From Chitinophaga sp. YR573 (GTDB taxonomy: Bacteria > Bacteroidota > Bacteroidia > Chitinophagales > Chitinophagaceae), in NCBI RefSeq assembly GCF_900110995.1, contig NZ_FOJF01000001.1, forward strand, positions 1,133,199 to 1,197,198: DNA of 64,000 bases. The letters are read 5' to 3'. Below are positions 17,027-25,802 of the stretch, piece by piece. Position numbers and translations under genes: made by a program. The notes beneath the pieces are model-generated. The model was not told where the DNA came from, did no database searches, and saw only the letters and a list, made by a program, of their open reading frames with translations. Positions within the stretch are counted from its first letter, which is position 1; every line of letters starts with the position of its first letter.

Positions 17027-17800
17027 TCATTTTCCGGTGTTCCCCGTTGCAGGACGTGCTATTACGGACAGTAAAACATAACAAATAAACACCACCGGCA
17101 CAGCAGCAAATCTGAGTAAAGGAGCACCGGCTATAGCCAGTATGATCAAAGCCACACGGGGCCAGTTCTCTGACATCGAGAGCGTTTTGAACTTAAGGCT
17201 CAGCATGGGTATTTCTGCTACCATCAGGTAACACAATACCAGGATGACCGTGTACAATACCCAGAGATTCTGGAGCATGGGCGCCAGGTTAAAGGGATTG
17301 TACAGGATGATGAGCGGGAAGGAAGCTACCAGCAGTCCTACTGCCGGAGTAGGCATGCCTATAAAGTTTTCAGACTGTCTTGTATCCAGGTTGAACTTTG
17401 CCAGGCGGTAGGCTGCAAAGCAGGGTATTAATAATGCGGGAGCCAGGTTAATGTACGATACATCGAATACATCAGGCATGCGCATGTATGCACTGCGTAA
17501 CAGGCGGAAGAAAATCATTCCCGGTACGAGGCCGAAGGTGATCAGATCTGCCAGGGAATCCAGTTCTTTCCCGAAGGGGGATTGCAACTTCAGTAAACGC
17601 GCGACCAATCCATCCAGAAAGTCGAACAAACTTGCCAGTACTACCAATGCAGAGGCCCAGTAAACTGGTTCCGGATTGGTAATCGTATATTCTACCCCAT
17701 TGAATTCCGCGATGTATTGCGGAGCATGCAGGATGAAGATAATGGCCAGTGAGCCACAAAACAGGTTGCCGAGCGTAAGGATATTTGGAAGTTGTTTCAT
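17027..17800 (-). CDS. pssA: CDP-diacylglycerol-serine O-phosphatidyltransferase
   Basis: It makes phosphatidylserine, the precursor of phosphatidylethanolamine, in the inner membrane. The CDP-alcohol phosphotransferase motif DG-x2-AR-x8-G-x3-D-x3-D is present (DGLVARLL...FGKELDSLAD). About seven hydrophobic segments span the 257 residues, beginning with LTLGNLFCGSLAIIF. Length fits the family. It lies 133 nt downstream of pepP on the same strand. Confidence 0.93.
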   Translation of the reverse strand: MKQLPNILTLGNLFCGSLAIIFILHAPQYIAEFNGVEYTITNPEPVYWASALVVLASLFDFLDGLVARLLKLQSPFGKELDSLADLITFGLVPGMIFFRLLRSAYMRMPDVFDVSYINLAPALLIPCFAAYRLAKFNLDTRQSENFIGMPTPAVGLLVASFPLIILYNPFNLAPMLQNLWVLYTVILVLCYLMVAEIPMLSLKFKTLSMSENWPRVALIILAIAGAPLLRFAAVPVVFICYVLLSVIARPATGNTGK

Positions 17801-17933
17801 TCTACTTTTATATGCAAACAGATTGTTGGCTTTGCTATCGGACGAAATTAATATTATAATTCCTTGTTATAAGCAGTCGGTTCCAATTATAATGGAACTT
17901 TAATCAGCCTTTAATATTAAGTAAATATATATA

Positions 17934-19232
17934 CTATTTCTTCATCAGAGCTTCAATCTCGTCAGCAGTAATGGGAATATTTTTCATCAGGTCGATATTG
18001 CCTTTGGCAGTTATCCAGATGTTATTCTCTATACGAACGCCCATTTGCTCTTCTTCGATATAAATACCGGGTTCTATGGTCATTACAGAATCTTCAGGAA
18101 TGGGTTGGAAGAAGGATGGTCCCAGGTCATGTACACCTACACCCAGGTGGTGAGAAATACCATGGTAGAGGTATTTGCGGTATGCAGGGGTTTCGGGATC
18201 CTGATTTTTAATATCTGCTTCGGTAATCAGTCCCAGTTTTACGAACTCCTTCCCTGCTTCAATGCCTACCATTTCGTGGTATTTAGCGATGGTGATACCT
18301 GGTTTGAGGATGGACCTGCAATAGTTGTGCAGATGCAGACAGGCATCATATACCTGGCGCTGACGGGCAGAGAATTTGCCGTTTACGGGTACGGTGCGGG
18401 TAAGGTCGGCATTGTAACCACCATAAGCGGCACCAAAGTCCATCAGTACCAGTTCTCCGTCTTTACATTCCAGGTTATTGGTTACGTAGTGCAGGGTACG
18501 GGCACGGTCACCACTGGCGATGATAGAGGTATATGCCTCTCCGTCTGAGCGGTTGCGGAGAAATTCGTGTACGATTTCCGCCTGGATTTCATGTTCCCAT
18601 ACGCCTGGACGGATGAAGGTCAATAAGCGGCGGAAAGCTTTTTCTGTGATATCCATGGCCACCTGCATGATCTTTATTTCTTCCTGTGTTTTAACGGCAC
18701 GGAGTTTCTTTAAGATCACGGCTGCACGCAGGTAAGTGTGCAGGGGGTAGCGGGCACGCAGCTCTTCTGCATAACGGTAATCCCTTACCGGTACGAGGCT
18801 GGCTTTGCGGTTATTTTCGTTTGAGTTCAGGTAAATGTTAGTGGCTTCGTGAATCCATTGCTGTAACATGGCATCCAGTGCATCCAGCCATACTACGGTA
18901 GCAATACCGGAAACAGCCAGGGCTTCATCTTTGCGCAGGCGATGTCCGTCCCACTTTTCTTTCAGCTCGTTAGGGCGAACCAATACCAGTACTTCGCGGT
19001 ATTTAGGGTCTGGATTATCAGGGTATAAAATTACCATCGTATCTTCCTGTTCTACACCTGTAAGCCAATAGAGGTCTGCATTCTGCTGGAATTTATAGAG
19101 TGCGTCGCCGTTCGTAGGCAGTTCATCATTGGAATTGATGATAGCGATAGAGTGAGGCTGCATTTCTGCAATAAAGCGCTGACGGTTCTTAATGAAAGTC
19201 TGAGAGTCTAAGGGCAAATTTTTCATGTGCAT
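17934..19232 (-). CDS. pepP: Xaa-Pro aminopeptidase (aminopeptidase P, M24B)
   Basis: It removes N-terminal residues that precede proline. The 432-residue protein has the N-terminal creatinase-like domain and a pita-bread C-domain. Metal ligands appear in order: Asp in MDFGAAYGGYNADLTRT (two), His in GISHHLGVGVHD, Glu in TIEPGIYIE and Glu in VRIENNIW. Length is typical of bacterial PepP. Two in-frame ATGs lie close together (19232 and 19226) and either could be used. Confidence 0.92.
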   Translation of the reverse strand: MHMKNLPLDSQTFIKNRQRFIAEMQPHSIAIINSNDELPTNGDALYKFQQNADLYWLTGVEQEDTMVILYPDNPDPKYREVLVLVRPNELKEKWDGHRLRKDEALAVSGIATVVWLDALDAMLQQWIHEATNIYLNSNENNRKASLVPVRDYRYAEELRARYPLHTYLRAAVILKKLRAVKTQEEIKIMQVAMDITEKAFRRLLTFIRPGVWEHEIQAEIVHEFLRNRSDGEAYTSIIASGDRARTLHYVTNNLECKDGELVLMDFGAAYGGYNADLTRTVPVNGKFSARQRQVYDACLHLHNYCRSILKPGITIAKYHEMVGIEAGKEFVKLGLITEADIKNQDPETPAYRKYLYHGISHHLGVGVHDLGPSFFQPIPEDSVMTIEPGIYIEEEQMGVRIENNIWITAKGNIDLMKNIPITADEIEALMKK

Positions 19233-19324
19233 GTTTTACGGTGGTGTCTTATATAAATGCGCGTCAAACCTACTGAAATTTCGCAATAAAGTACGCGGTT
19301 AATACTTCATCCATGCTTCAGAGA

Positions 19325-19368
19325 GGAAGGAGACAGGAAGGAGATAGGACGGAGACAGGGAGGAGGCC
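19325..19368. repeat. Four 11-bp tandem units (GGAAGGAGACA type)
   Basis: GGAAGGAGACA, GGAAGGAGATA, GGACGGAGACA and GGGAGGAGGCC follow one another without gaps. The period equals that of the larger array at 13886-14028, and the units are similar in composition. Confidence 0.7.
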
Positions 19369-19517
19369 CCTGTCCGGGGTTATTTATTAAGTGTATTTAT
19401 ACCCTTTTATTCCTTGCCGTTTTCCATAGCTCAGGCAGGCGCATTTTAGAAATATACTAAACAAACAACCATTTAGCATCGTGAAATTCTAAATTTATGT
19501 TAATCCGGGGCTAATAA

Positions 19518-19547
19518 TTTGAAAATATCAAAAAAGCACTAGATTTG
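19518..19547 (+). promoter_or_regulatory. Predicted pckA promoter (TTTG-N18-TAGATTTG)
   Basis: TTTG at 19518-19521 and TAGATTTG at 19540-19547 form one of the clearest Bacteroidota-type promoters in the window. It leaves a leader of roughly 20 nt before the ATG at 19574. Confidence 0.7.
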
Positions 19548-19573
19548 CTTTTACACACCAAAACAATCTTACT

Positions 19574-21175
19574 ATGCAAGCTAGCAGCGTAAGGGATTTC
19601 GTTGCCGACCTTTCAGCATTAGGTATCAGGCAGCCAGCTAATGTATACTATCAACTGGAACCTTCCGTGTTAGTATCCCAAACTTTATCACGCAGACAAG
19701 GGGCACTCACCAGCAGTGGTGCCCTATCTGTGAATACTGGTAAATTTACAGGCCGTTCTCCCAAAGACAAGTTTATTGTAAAGGATAATCTGACAGCAGA
19801 TACTGTGAACTGGAATGATTTTAACATCCCTGTTTCTACAGCAACTTTTGACAATCTTTATCAGAAAATCACCGGATACTTTTCCGGGAAGGATGTTTGG
19901 ATGAGGGATTGTTATGCCTGTGCAGCCCCCGCTTACCGGATCAACATCCAGGTGATTACCGAAACACCCTGGGCCAATCTCTTTGCCTATAATATGTTCC
20001 TGCGTCCTGTAGAGGAAGAACTGGAATATATGCATCCGGAATGGACTGTTATACAGGCTCCGGGGTTCCTGGCAGATCCTGCTGTGGATGGCACCCGCCA
20101 GCCGAACTTTGCGATGGTGAGCTTTACCCGCAAAACCATCATCATTGGAGGCACCGCTTATACCGGGGAGATCAAGAAAGGCATTTTCACCATTCTTAAT
20201 TATCTACTGCCACATGAGCATGGCGTATTGAGCATGCACTGCTCTGCCAACCAGGGAAAAGACGGCGATACGGCTATTTTCTTTGGACTTAGCGGAACGG
20301 GAAAAACCACGCTGAGTGCAGATCCGCAGCGTAAGCTGATTGGAGATGATGAGCATGGCTGGGCTGCAGACAACGTCTTTAATTTTGAAGGAGGCTGTTA
20401 TGCGAAATGTATAGACCTGAGTGAAGAAAAGGAACCTCAGATTTATCATGCGGTACGTGAAGGCGCTTTGCTGGAGAACATTACCTGCCATCCGAATACT
20501 ACGGTGGTGAACTATGCGGATAAATGTATTACAGAAAATACACGGGTATCTTATCCCCTGTATTATATAGATAATGCAATGATCCCTTCTGTAGGACATA
20601 TTCCACAGAATATCTTCTTCCTTACATGTGATGCATATGGCATATTACCACCTATCTCTAAATTAACACCGGAACAGGCTATGTACCAGTTTATTTCTGG
20701 TTATACGGCCAGGGTAGCTGGTACAGAAGCAGGTGTTACAGAGCCCAGCGCTACTTTCAGTACCTGTTTTGGCGCTCCTTTCCTGCCATTGCATCCTGTG
20801 CAGTATGCCCGGATGCTGGGAGAGAAACTGCATAGCAATAAAGTGCAGGTATGGCTGGTGAATACCGGCTGGACAGGCGGGGCTTATGGTATTGGACAGC
20901 GTATCAAACTGGGTTATACCCGGGCTATGGTAGCGGCGGCTCTGAATGGAGATCTGGAAAAAATGTCTTATAAATACGATACCGTATTTGGTTTTGCTAT
21001 CCCGGAAGCATGTCCCGGAGTACCCGAGAACATCCTGGACCCACGCAATACATGGGAGAATAAAGAAGCATATGATGTACAGTCAAGGGAACTGGCGGCC
21101 CGGTTTGTGCAAAACTTTAAAAAGTATGCTTCTATTGCCGATCATGAAATTTTATCTGCATCTCCAAATATTTAG
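19574..21175 (+). CDS. pckA: Phosphoenolpyruvate carboxykinase (ATP)
   Basis: It converts oxaloacetate and ATP to PEP, CO2 and ADP, the first committed step of gluconeogenesis, in the cytoplasm. The 533-residue protein shows GRSPKDKF (substrate site), the kinase-1a P-loop GLSGTGKTTLSADP, the metal-binding GDDEHGW, and the adenine-binding region ENTRVSYPLYYI. Length is typical of ATP-dependent enzymes. It is transcribed from a well-formed promoter at 19518-19547. Confidence 0.96.
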   Translation: MQASSVRDFVADLSALGIRQPANVYYQLEPSVLVSQTLSRRQGALTSSGALSVNTGKFTGRSPKDKFIVKDNLTADTVNWNDFNIPVSTATFDNLYQKITGYFSGKDVWMRDCYACAAPAYRINIQVITETPWANLFAYNMFLRPVEEELEYMHPEWTVIQAPGFLADPAVDGTRQPNFAMVSFTRKTIIIGGTAYTGEIKKGIFTILNYLLPHEHGVLSMHCSANQGKDGDTAIFFGLSGTGKTTLSADPQRKLIGDDEHGWAADNVFNFEGGCYAKCIDLSEEKEPQIYHAVREGALLENITCHPNTTVVNYADKCITENTRVSYPLYYIDNAMIPSVGHIPQNIFFLTCDAYGILPPISKLTPEQAMYQFISGYTARVAGTEAGVTEPSATFSTCFGAPFLPLHPVQYARMLGEKLHSNKVQVWLVNTGWTGGAYGIGQRIKLGYTRAMVAAALNGDLEKMSYKYDTVFGFAIPEACPGVPENILDPRNTWENKEAYDVQSRELAARFVQNFKKYASIADHEILSASPNI

Positions 21176-21236
21176 TCTATATTGGGGTTCAATTCCTGCC
21201 TTTAAAATTTCCACTACTATTACAAGTTCTATCCTA

Positions 21237-21302
21237 TACAGGTTTTGCCTGTAGCAAAACAAGTGACCTTATTCATATTTGAAAGCAGGAAACTTGTTTT
21301 GC
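21237..21302 (+). repeat. Inverted repeats between pckA and folD
   Basis: A short hairpin ACAGG-TTTTG-CCTGT at 21237-21252 is followed by an 11-bp perfect inverted repeat, GCAAAACAAGT (21254-21264) and ACTTGTTTTGC (21292-21302), with a 27-nt loop. This could terminate pckA or regulate folD. There is no strong T-run. Confidence 0.5.
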
Positions 21303-21337
21303 AGAACTTGCACTCTCCCATTTTACAATTTTTACTG

Positions 21338-21345
21338 TACCTTTG
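21338..21345 (+). promoter_or_regulatory. Predicted folD promoter -7 box
   Basis: TACCTTTG fits TAnnTTTG and ends 3 nt before the ATG at 21349, predicting a leaderless folD-queE mRNA. It also argues against the upstream TTG at 21343 as the start. Confidence 0.5.
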
Positions 21346-21348
21346 CGC

Positions 21349-22236
21349 ATGCAAATTTTAGACGGTAAACTTGTTTCAGCGGCTATCAAGGCCCAATTAG
21401 CAGATAAGGTAACTGAATTGAAGGCGATGGGCCAGAAGGTGCCTCATCTGGCAGCTATACTGGTTGGCGACAGCGCCGCCAGTGAAACGTATGTGGCTTC
21501 CAAGGTGAAATCCTGTGCCGAAATCGGATACCATTCCACGCTATTGCGTTTTGATGCTCAGATTTCTGAAAAACATCTGCTGGATAACATTATCATGTTG
21601 AATGAAAATCCGGAAATAGATGGCATCCTCGTACAACTTCCTTTACCTAAACATATTAACGAAGAACTGGTGATCAATACCATTGATCCCAGTAAAGACG
21701 TAGATGGCTTTCATCCGGTAAACGTGGGAAAAATGGTAAGCGGACTGCCTACTTTTATTCCTGCTACTCCTTATGGTATTATGCTGATGCTGGAACATTA
21801 CAAGGTTCCAACCAAAGGCAAACATGCTGTAGTAATAGGACGCAGTCATATTGTAGGTACACCGATGAGCATACTCCTGAGCCGTAACAGCTACCCTGGT
21901 AACTGTACGGTTACATTGTGTCACTCACAAACGCCTAACCTCACAGAGATGTGCAAACAGGCAGATATCATTGTGGCTGCGATCGGCCGCCCTGAATTTG
22001 TGACAGCGGAGATGGTGAAAGAAGGAGCGGTGATCATTGACGTAGGTATCAACCGTATACCAGATGCGAGCAAAAAGAGTGGTTTCAGGCTGGTAGGTGA
22101 TGTGAATTTTAATGATGTGGCTGATAAATGCAGCTATATCACTCCGGTACCGGGTGGTGTTGGTCCTATGACCATTGCAGCGTTGCTGAAGAACACCTAC
22201 CACGCTTCTATCGGACAAAAGGTAAATTTAAATTAA
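21349..22236 (+). CDS. folD: Bifunctional methylenetetrahydrofolate dehydrogenase/methenyltetrahydrofolate cyclohydrolase
   Basis: It interconverts 5,10-methylene-THF and 10-formyl-THF for purine and formyl-methionine synthesis. The 295-residue protein has [13 protein letters not shown] with the catalytic Lys, [11 protein letters not shown], the Asp-bearing [10 protein letters not shown], the NADP-binding [12 protein letters not shown], and [16 protein letters not shown] 21349 is chosen over TTG 21343 because the -7 box overlaps the latter. Its stop overlaps the ATG of queE (TAATG), implying translational coupling. Confidence 0.96.
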   Translation: MQILDGKLVSAAIKAQLADKVTELKAMGQKVPHLAAILVGDSAASETYVASKVKSCAEIGYHSTLLRFDAQISEKHLLDNIIMLNENPEIDGILVQLPLPKHINEELVINTIDPSKDVDGFHPVNVGKMVSGLPTFIPATPYGIMLMLEHYKVPTKGKHAVVIGRSHIVGTPMSILLSRNSYPGNCTVTLCHSQTPNLTEMCKQADIIVAAIGRPEFVTAEMVKEGAVIIDVGINRIPDASKKSGFRLVGDVNFNDVADKCSYITPVPGGVGPMTIAALLKNTYHASIGQKVNLN

Positions 22237-22865
22237 TGACGGCATCAGTAACATATCTTTCAGGCACTCTCCAACTGCCGGTAATGGAACGCTTTTACAC
22301 CATACAGGGTGAAGGCTACCATCAGGGCAGAGCTGCGTATTTTATACGCCTGGGGGGGTGTGATGTTGGTTGTCACTGGTGTGATGTAAAAGATAGCTGG
22401 GATGCATCCAAACATCCTTTGTTATCGGTAAATGATTTAGCACGTGATGCGGCCGAAAATCCCGGCCGCATTGCGGTGATTACCGGCGGAGAGCCGTTAA
22501 TGCATGATCTGGATGCGCTGACTGAAGCATTGCATCAGGAAGGATTCCATACACATATTGAAACATCCGGTTCCTCTCCGCTGAGTGGGCACTGGGACTG
22601 GATAACTTTATCTCCCAAAAAATTCAAAGCCCCTTTGCCGGAAATATGTACCCTGGCAAACGAGCTGAAAGTAGTTATTTTCAATAAGTCGGACTTTGCA
22701 TGGGCAGAGAAATATGCTGCCCTGGCGAACTCTCACTGCAAGCTCTACCTTCAGCCGGAATGGGATAAAGCAGCGGAGATCACTCCGCTCATTATAGATT
22801 ACATTAAAGCGAACCCGCAGTGGCAGCTTTCCTTACAGATTCACAAGTATATACACGTCCCTTAA
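22236..22865 (+). CDS. queE: 7-carboxy-7-deazaguanine synthase QueE (radical SAM)
   Basis: It forms the 7-deazaguanine ring from 6-carboxytetrahydropterin in queuosine synthesis. The 209-residue protein has FYTIQGEG, then the radical-SAM cluster motif CDVGCHWC (Cx3Cx2C) followed by DVKDSW, the TGGEPL motif and ETSGSS. The ATG at 22236 overlaps the folD stop by one base; an earlier in-frame start would lie inside folD and add 36 residues. Related pathway genes elsewhere in this window are folE, queD and tgt. Confidence 0.93.
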   Translation: MTASVTYLSGTLQLPVMERFYTIQGEGYHQGRAAYFIRLGGCDVGCHWCDVKDSWDASKHPLLSVNDLARDAAENPGRIAVITGGEPLMHDLDALTEALHQEGFHTHIETSGSSPLSGHWDWITLSPKKFKAPLPEICTLANELKVVIFNKSDFAWAEKYAALANSHCKLYLQPEWDKAAEITPLIIDYIKANPQWQLSLQIHKYIHVP

Positions 22866-22881
22866 TACTCATTTAACATCT

Positions 22882-22889
22882 TACATTTG
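22882..22889 (+). promoter_or_regulatory. Predicted -7 box of the PorE-like gene
   Basis: TACATTTG fits TAnnTTTG and lies 42 nt upstream of the ATG at 22932. No clear -33 element is seen. Confidence 0.4.
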
Positions 22890-22931
22890 CAGATTTTTTC
22901 ATATATTGTCCGGCGATGACAATAGTATGTT

Positions 22932-24839
22932 ATGAATAAAGCCCTCTTACTCCTGATCTGTCTTGTGATGTGTGCCAGTTTGCATGCCCAGGTAGTGACA
23001 TATGAAACTGCGAAGAAAAAAGCCCAGAAAAGTTTTGATGAAGCACAAATGGCTGTCCGGGAATACAAGATGGAAGATGCGATTTCACTCTTGCAGGATG
23101 CGATTAAAATTGAACCTGGATTTACAGATGCTTATGGACAGATGGTGATCACCTCTGTTGAAATGCGAAAATATAAGGAAGCCATCAATAGCTATGAAGT
23201 ATTGGTACGTTTGGATAGCGCTTCTACCAGACCTGCTATGCTGGCCTATTGTAAGGCATTGTCCGGCGTAGGTCGTTTTAAAGAAGCGCTGGAACTGGTG
23301 AACGCCTATATCGCTACTAATAAAGTAAAAAGTGCCAAGGCGGAAGCGTTGAAGCTGAATTTAGATTTCGCTGTAAATACCGCTCAGCAGGCTGTTCCCT
23401 TTCAACCGCATAATATGGGAGACAGCATCAACACTAAAGATCCTGAATACTTTCCTTCTCTTACAATCGATAACAGAACACTCATTTTTACCAGGCGCGT
23501 GAATGGCACAAATGAGGATTTTTATGTGTCTGAAAAAGATGATAGTGCTAAATGGGGACCGGCAGTGAGTCTGGGCCAGCCTGTGAATTCATCTTCTTTT
23601 AATGAGGGGGCGCAGAATATTTCCCAGGATGGGAAAATGCTGGTATTTACCGGTTGTGATTTCCCTGGTGGCAGAGGTAGTTGTGATATCTATTACACAA
23701 TAAAAACACAGGAAGGCTTGTGGGTAGACCCAATTAATATGGGAGCGCCGATAAACAGCCGTGACTGGGAATCTCAACCCTGCTTATCTCCTGATAAACA
23801 AACACTCTATTTTGCTAAAGAGACCCAGGATGCCGGGTCTGATATTTTCATGAGTCAGTTGCAGCCGAATGGTAAATGGGGCGTACCGGAAAGGTTAGGC
23901 CCCAACATTAATACCAAAGGCAGAGAAACAACTCCTTTTATTCATGCGGATAACCAGACTTTATACTTTGCTTCCAATGGTTTGCAGGGGTATGGTGGCA
24001 TGGATATATTTTACTCGCGCCGTCAGGCAGATGGTAGCTGGGGACCAGCAACCAATCTTGGTTATCCTATCAATACAATTGATGAGGAAGCCAGTCTGGT
24101 AGTAGCTTCTGATGGTAAGACTGCCTACTATGCTTCTAATCGTGCAGATAGCAGAGGCGAACTGGATATTTACAGCTTTGAGTTGTATCCGGCTGCACGA
24201 CCATTGAGGACGTTGTATGTGAGAGGTTTTGTGCATGATGCGAAAAATATCAACCGTCGTCTAATTGCGAATATAGAACTGACGGATGTGTCTACAGGCT
24301 TTAATATTGCTAATATTAAGAGTGATGAATATGGTAATTACCTGGTGACATTACCGGTAGGAAAAGATTATGCTTTCAATGTGAATAAGAAAGGATTTTT
24401 GTTCTATTCTGATAACTTTTCTTTGAAGAATGCAGGGGATCAGGATTCTTCTTATGAGAAGAATATTCCTTTGCAGACGATTGATACAGCGGCGGTGTTA
24501 GTATTGCATAATATCTTCTTTGATAGCAAGCAGTATGTGCTGAAACCAGAGTCTTTCCCTGAGCTGGATAGAGTGGTTGCTTTGATGAAAGATAACCCTA
24601 TGATGACAACAGAAGTAGGTGGGCATACGGATGATGTGGGTAGTGATTATGATAATATGCAGTTGTCCGAGCATCGTGCGAAGGCGGTGGTGCACTATAT
24701 GGTGAGTAAGGGAATTGAAGAGTGGAGATTGCAGCCGAAAGGTTATGGAGAGACGAAGCCGGTGGCACCTAATACTACAGAGGCGGGAAAAGCGGAGAAC
24801 AGGAGAACAGAGTTTAAGATTTTGTGTTTTACTTATTAA
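22932..24839 (+). CDS. PorE-like protein: TPR, PD40 propeller, CarboxypepD-like and OmpA domains
   Basis: The 635-residue envelope protein opens with a signal peptide (MNKALLLLICLVMCASLHAQ). TPR helices follow (about 25-150), then WD40-like PD40 repeats (about 165-420, e.g. DGKTAYYASNRADSRGELDI). A carboxypeptidase-regulatory-like beta-sandwich (about 430-510) and a C-terminal OmpA peptidoglycan-binding domain (about 530-635: HTDDVGSDYDNMQLSEHRA) complete it. This architecture matches PorE-type T9SS periplasmic components and related OmpA proteins; which of these it is cannot be decided from sequence. It is followed by a strong terminator. Confidence 0.87.
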   Translation: MNKALLLLICLVMCASLHAQVVTYETAKKKAQKSFDEAQMAVREYKMEDAISLLQDAIKIEPGFTDAYGQMVITSVEMRKYKEAINSYEVLVRLDSASTRPAMLAYCKALSGVGRFKEALELVNAYIATNKVKSAKAEALKLNLDFAVNTAQQAVPFQPHNMGDSINTKDPEYFPSLTIDNRTLIFTRRVNGTNEDFYVSEKDDSAKWGPAVSLGQPVNSSSFNEGAQNISQDGKMLVFTGCDFPGGRGSCDIYYTIKTQEGLWVDPINMGAPINSRDWESQPCLSPDKQTLYFAKETQDAGSDIFMSQLQPNGKWGVPERLGPNINTKGRETTPFIHADNQTLYFASNGLQGYGGMDIFYSRRQADGSWGPATNLGYPINTIDEEASLVVASDGKTAYYASNRADSRGELDIYSFELYPAARPLRTLYVRGFVHDAKNINRRLIANIELTDVSTGFNIANIKSDEYGNYLVTLPVGKDYAFNVNKKGFLFYSDNFSLKNAGDQDSSYEKNIPLQTIDTAAVLVLHNIFFDSKQYVLKPESFPELDRVVALMKDNPMMTTEVGGHTDDVGSDYDNMQLSEHRAKAVVHYMVSKGIEEWRLQPKGYGETKPVAPNTTEAGKAENRRTEFKILCFTY

Positions 24840-24857
24840 GATGCTGATAAAGATTTT

Positions 24858-24899
24858 TATAAAAGGAATGGCCCGCGACTGCGGGCCATTCCTTTTATA
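24858..24899. terminator. Bidirectional intrinsic terminator
   Basis: A perfect 19-bp inverted repeat (24858-24876 and 24881-24899; core AAAAGGAATGGCCCGC) with a GACT loop lies between the convergent PorE-like and acid phosphatase genes. Confidence 0.85.
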
Positions 24900-24913
24900 G
24901 CGATATACTTTCT

Positions 24914-25747
24914 CTAATAATCTTTCAGTTTGCTTTTTAATATTGAATCCATTTCTGGTGTGCTTCTTTTGTAGTTGTACTGGAACATTGCGGGTAACCA
25001 ATCTCCATACATGGGGTTGGGTAATACTATAAAGCGGTTACCGAAATCAGCAGCTGATTGTTTTGTTACCTGTTCTCTTTGATCTGAAGGCAGCTTATCA
25101 AATATCACTGCGAAATCGCTGAGATTATCTCCCATTAATAATGCAATATCATGTGTTTCTGCTACCTGTTGTCTGCGGCTTTCTTTGCCTGAGGTAGTCG
25201 TTTTTAATAACAGGTGTGCATTGTCTGCATCCGGGAAATGCCAGTGCTGCAGGTTCTTTAAGGTAACCTCACGTTCTGTTTCTGCACGGTTGGTAATGTA
25301 ATATATATGCACTCCTTTTGATGCTGCGAATTGTAAAAAAGACAATGCACCAGGGACTGTATCTGCAGCAGCTTTTGCCGTCCATTCAAACCATGTTTTA
25401 TCTGAGTATGATTGTCCGTGTAAGGAAGTATGTACTGTGTAAGGGCTGTTATCTAAAATGGTTTCGTCAATATCTGTTACGATTGCCAGCGGCTTTTCAT
25501 GTGCCTGTTGAAGGCGCTCATTCAGGCGTAATTTAGCGATGTTGTATGCCTGAAAACAGAGCGCTTTATATTCAGCAGACTGTTGTTGCCATAAGGCTGC
25601 AAATGCAGGCCCGTAAGGGACTAATGCAGTTTGCGGAACAGGAGCTTCTACTGCTTTGCTGGTTTGCGGAACAGTTGGTTTTACTGTTTTGCAGCTTAGT
25701 GTGGGAAGAAGGAGAGCGGATGTTAAAAAAAAGGTGAACTTTTGCAT
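24914..25747 (-). CDS. HAD-family class IIIB acid phosphatase / e(P4)-like lipoprotein
   Basis: The 277-residue protein starts with a lipoprotein signal (MQKFTFFLTSALLLPTLSC, lipid-modified Cys at 19). The HAD motifs are complete: DIDETILDN (I), YYITNRAE (II), the Lys in TSGKESRR (III) and GDNLSDF (IV). e(P4)-type enzymes dephosphorylate nucleotides and other phosphomonoesters at the outer membrane. The ATG at 25747 gives the lipobox; a longer in-frame start at 25957 would add 70 residues without a signal and overlap dprA. It is divergent from dprA; a TACTTTTG -7 box sits at 25789-25796. Confidence 0.88.
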   Translation of the reverse strand: MQKFTFFLTSALLLPTLSCKTVKPTVPQTSKAVEAPVPQTALVPYGPAFAALWQQQSAEYKALCFQAYNIAKLRLNERLQQAHEKPLAIVTDIDETILDNSPYTVHTSLHGQSYSDKTWFEWTAKAAADTVPGALSFLQFAASKGVHIYYITNRAETEREVTLKNLQHWHFPDADNAHLLLKTTTSGKESRRQQVAETHDIALLMGDNLSDFAVIFDKLPSDQREQVTKQSAADFGNRFIVLPNPMYGDWLPAMFQYNYKRSTPEMDSILKSKLKDY

Positions 25748-25768
25748 GGAAGACCAGTGGGAAAGTGA

Positions 25769-25796
25769 TAAATTTGGAATGTTGACCACAAAAGTA
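25769..25796. promoter_or_regulatory. Divergent -7 boxes for dprA and the acid phosphatase
   Basis: TAAATTTG on the plus strand (25769-25776) points to dprA, and TACTTTTG on the minus strand (25789-25796) points to the phosphatase. The two predicted promoters face each other and overlap. Confidence 0.45.
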
Positions 25797-25802
25797 AGGA
25801 AT

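Larger units (their letters stand above)
19233..19573. other. Divergent intergenic region pepP/pckA
   Basis: This 341-bp region has no credible ORF. It contains four imperfect 11-bp purine-rich tandem units (19325-19368), a short CCCC-TGTCC-GGGG hairpin (19367-19379) and the pckA promoter (19518-19547). The pepP promoter should also lie here but is not evident. Confidence 0.6.

Noticed and set aside
18045..18548. 167-codon plus-strand frame
   Set aside because: It lies antisense to pepP across the metal-binding motifs; no independent evidence of coding.
24498..25001. 167-codon minus-strand frame spanning the PorE-like gene end
   Set aside because: It crosses the OmpA domain codons and the 24858-24899 terminator, and is basic and low-complexity.
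25656..25802. Upstream extension of dprA
   Set aside because: It would run through the divergent phosphatase start and its signal peptide; family homology begins near 25803.
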